Positions 62,101 through 64,000 of a stretch of 64,000 nucleotides of DNA are shown here, piece after piece. The notes beneath the pieces are model-generated. The model saw only the letters and a list, made by a program, of their open reading frames with translations, did not search any database and was not told the DNA's origin. This DNA is from Auricularia sp. M13 (lineage: Eukaryota; Basidiomycota; Agaricomycetes; Auriculariales; Auriculariaceae): positions 1,674,001 through 1,738,000 of the forward strand of contig CM073200.1 in the NCBI GenBank assembly GCA_037042915.1. The letters are read 5' to 3'. Position numbers and translations under genes: made by a program. Within the stretch, counting starts at the first letter, position 1; each line of letters starts with the position of its first letter.

Positions 62101-64000
62101 CAGGTCGCCCGCCTCCGCCACAGCCTTGGCGTGATTCTTGTCGTGCTCTTCGTTCCAGCGCAAAAGCTCGGCTCGTTTGTCCTCGCGCGCGGCGGCGTCC
62201 AGACCATCAAATTCGTCATGATAGGCCTTCAGGAAGCGCGCCCTGAGGTCCTGGAGATCCTCTGCGACAGCGCGGCCAGTCAGCCGTTTGCGGGCGAGGT
62301 TCTGGGGAAACAAGACGGTGCGTACCTCCCTCGGAGCGCGGATTATCAGAGCACCAACGTTTGACGAACAAGTTGAAGATATTGGGCTTGCGGGACAACT
62401 TGAAGACAACTTGCGCGATGCGCCAGATGTAGCCAACGGACTTGCCGAACTCCTTTGCCAGTGCGTCCAGCTCCGCTTCGAAGCGTTTGACGGCTTCGAA
62501 AATCTTCGCCCGCTGTTCCTGCGTGAGCGGACCCTTCTTCAGAATGCGCGTCGTGCCCTGGAGCGGGTCCGGGAGCGCGGTTGCCCAATCGAAATCTTCT
62601 CCTTCCTCCGCGTACACGTCGACCTCGCTGAAGTCGGGCTTCGAGACTTCCTTGTCGTGTGGGACGGGAGATGCGGCGGGAGTGCGGCAGCCGTTGGAAC
62701 CCGGCTCACTGGGAACGTAGTTGCCGTTGTCTCCATTGCCGACAGGCCCATCCTGCTCGCTCGCGCCCGGCTCCGTGTCCTCGGGATCGTCAGACTGGGC
62801 GTCCTCAATGGCCTTGGAGGTTTCGTCGACGAGGTTGTCGATGGCGGTTGTGAGCGCAGCACGCTTGGCTTTGTCCTTCTGAGCCGCGTCCGCCTTCCGC
62901 GTGCGATGCACATTCGCGCGGACACTGGGATTGCCGCGCATCGGCGGGTTGGCAGTCGGTGACCTACGCCGCTTTCCGTTCCGGCTGGGAGATGCAGCGC
63001 CACCAGGCGGAGGCGGCGGCGGCGGCAGCGGAGGAGGAGGCGGCACGAACACATCGGGGGATCCGTGCCCACGCGGGATCGCCTCCCCCTCCTCTCGCGG
63101 GGGAGAGCTGTCGGGCTCGACCCAGGGAATCCTGCGACCCTTAACCTTGGGCTTGCGGCATGGGTCCGGCGGCGGTGTACGTTCGTCGGGGTCCGCTGTA
63201 TGAAAAATGAGGCGACAATCGACACGGCGCAGAGATACGACGAACCATCAAATGGGTACTCGGTGGATATCCTATTGTTCGGCGTAGCGCCATCGTCGTC
63301 GTCATCCGTATGGAAGTCCTGCATACCGGGTAGCTGATATTCAGCTCAGCACAACAGCAAAATATTGCCAGTCCCGCGCAGGACTTACATTATCGACGCC
63401 CTCTGCGAGAGCGGCGCCTCGGCCACGGGTGAGCGCACCGGCGCGCCCGCGTGCGCGCGCTGCTCCTCCACGCGGTACTGCAGGGCCGTCAGCGGGCCCC
63501 TCCACGGCCTGGCCGCGTCCTTTGCCCTTGTTGCCCTTTCCTTTGCCCGAGCCCCGCGCTCGCCCGCGGGCGCGGCCGCGGCCTCGCGCGTGGGCGCGAG
63601 CAGAGGCGTCGTCCGCGGCAGATGGACCCTGAACGTTCAATGGTTTAGTAATGTATCGGTGGGTGGAGAGCGCTGCGAACGAAGTAACACTCACATCCGG
63701 CGCGTTGCGTGCAACTTCAGATTCGGAGCTCAGCGGGCTTTCGATACCGCTAGCAGCTTCAAAACCCTGGTAACGAGTCGGTCAGAAATGGGCGATGAGG
63801 CGAGGCAGGATGGTTTACACATACCTCACGACCCTGCGCATCACCGTCGGCCGGTGCTACTGCCAGCGCCAGCGCCCCATTACTCGATGCAGGTCCGGCG
63901 GCCTGCGCTGCACCATTCTGAACGAGTAGGGTGAGTTGATATGAAGAAGAAAGTCAACGCGACATACGTTGACCTCTGCCTCGGTGAGCAGCCGCAAGTC
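59123..64000 (-). CDS. Element B companion protein, multi-exon, 5' end outside window
   Basis: The gene enters from beyond 64,000. Exons include an RGRGRARGRARGSGKGKG tract (about 63,560), a Pro-run PPPPPLPPPPPPPGG and basic region (63,050-62,960), an acidic region, then LTQEQRAKIFEAVKRFEAEL, FGKSVGYIWRIAQVVFKLSR and KPNIFNLFVKRWCSDNP (about 62,370). Next are a charged helical exon (62,300-62,060), then YYDIAVFGGVTSARSGDLVS (about 61,960), PQRQWIEQKAFAISAMLDEF, GNDREFTNKVGNMRKMNERF (about 61,460), and an SSDDESDGE/RKRKRVED acidic-basic part (61,180-60,950). The last exon (60,720-59,123) is a long disordered tail with Arg-Asp, Gly-Tyr and Gln repeats. The KPN..N.F module recalls HMG-type or similar DNA-binding helices; this is inference. 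The order of modules parallels the companion gene of element A. It ends 126 bp from the convergent small basic gene. Confidence 0.65.

Overview
The window looks like a transposon-rich stretch of a basidiomycete genome, most likely Agaricomycotina. Three things point there: introns of about 45-60 nt with GTRNGT donors and CTNAY-type branch points, two KDZ-class (Kyakuja-Dileera-Zisupton) transposases of the fungal type, and a chromodomain Ty3/Gypsy element. Most coding capacity belongs to mobile elements; clear host genes are few and broken. Everything here was read by eye from the sequence. No similarity search was run, so family names rest on motifs.

Layout. 1-4.2 kb is non-coding and repeat-rich: a two-copy ~299-bp repeat, a ~150-bp minisatellite that becomes more homogeneous to the right, and two strong hairpins. 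4.2-14.2 kb holds three intron-containing genes I do not recognise (two on +, one on -, tail to tail); the minus gene has an N-terminal Cys/His metal-site candidate and an RGG tract. 14.2-15.3 kb has a cluster of TTCACG-like motifs and a small ORF. 15,395-27,095 is a complete, young LTR retrotransposon on the minus strand (736-bp LTRs differing at six positions, 5-bp target duplication). Its gag and pol lie in one frame separated by a single TAG. It also carries an extra spliced ORF with its own TATA box between pol and the 3' LTR.

27.1-34.1 kb is AT-richer DNA with arrays of a TGCGCAC core on a 21-bp period. It also holds a degraded F-box gene interrupted by a 675-bp MITE (8-bp target duplication) and the 3' end of a serine carboxypeptidase gene. 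34,206-49,821 is a 15.6-kb DNA transposon (element A) with long inverted repeats of about 1.6-1.8 kb packed with tandem arrays. It encodes a minus-strand KDZ transposase with a decayed Ulp1-like tail and a plus-strand, nine-exon, ~1,570-residue companion protein.

49.8-64 kb carries a second KDZ system (element B). It has small coiled-coil proteins near GCAGATGC palindrome clusters, an apparently intact KDZ-Ulp1 transposase, a small basic protein with a bZIP-like N-terminus, and a companion gene that runs off the right edge. The companion proteins of A and B share a similar plan: a basic acidic-rich region, an RxxN..N/FxxF module, a following alpha-helical module and a disordered tail. This suggests a conserved two-gene mobile system, transposase plus companion, present twice here.
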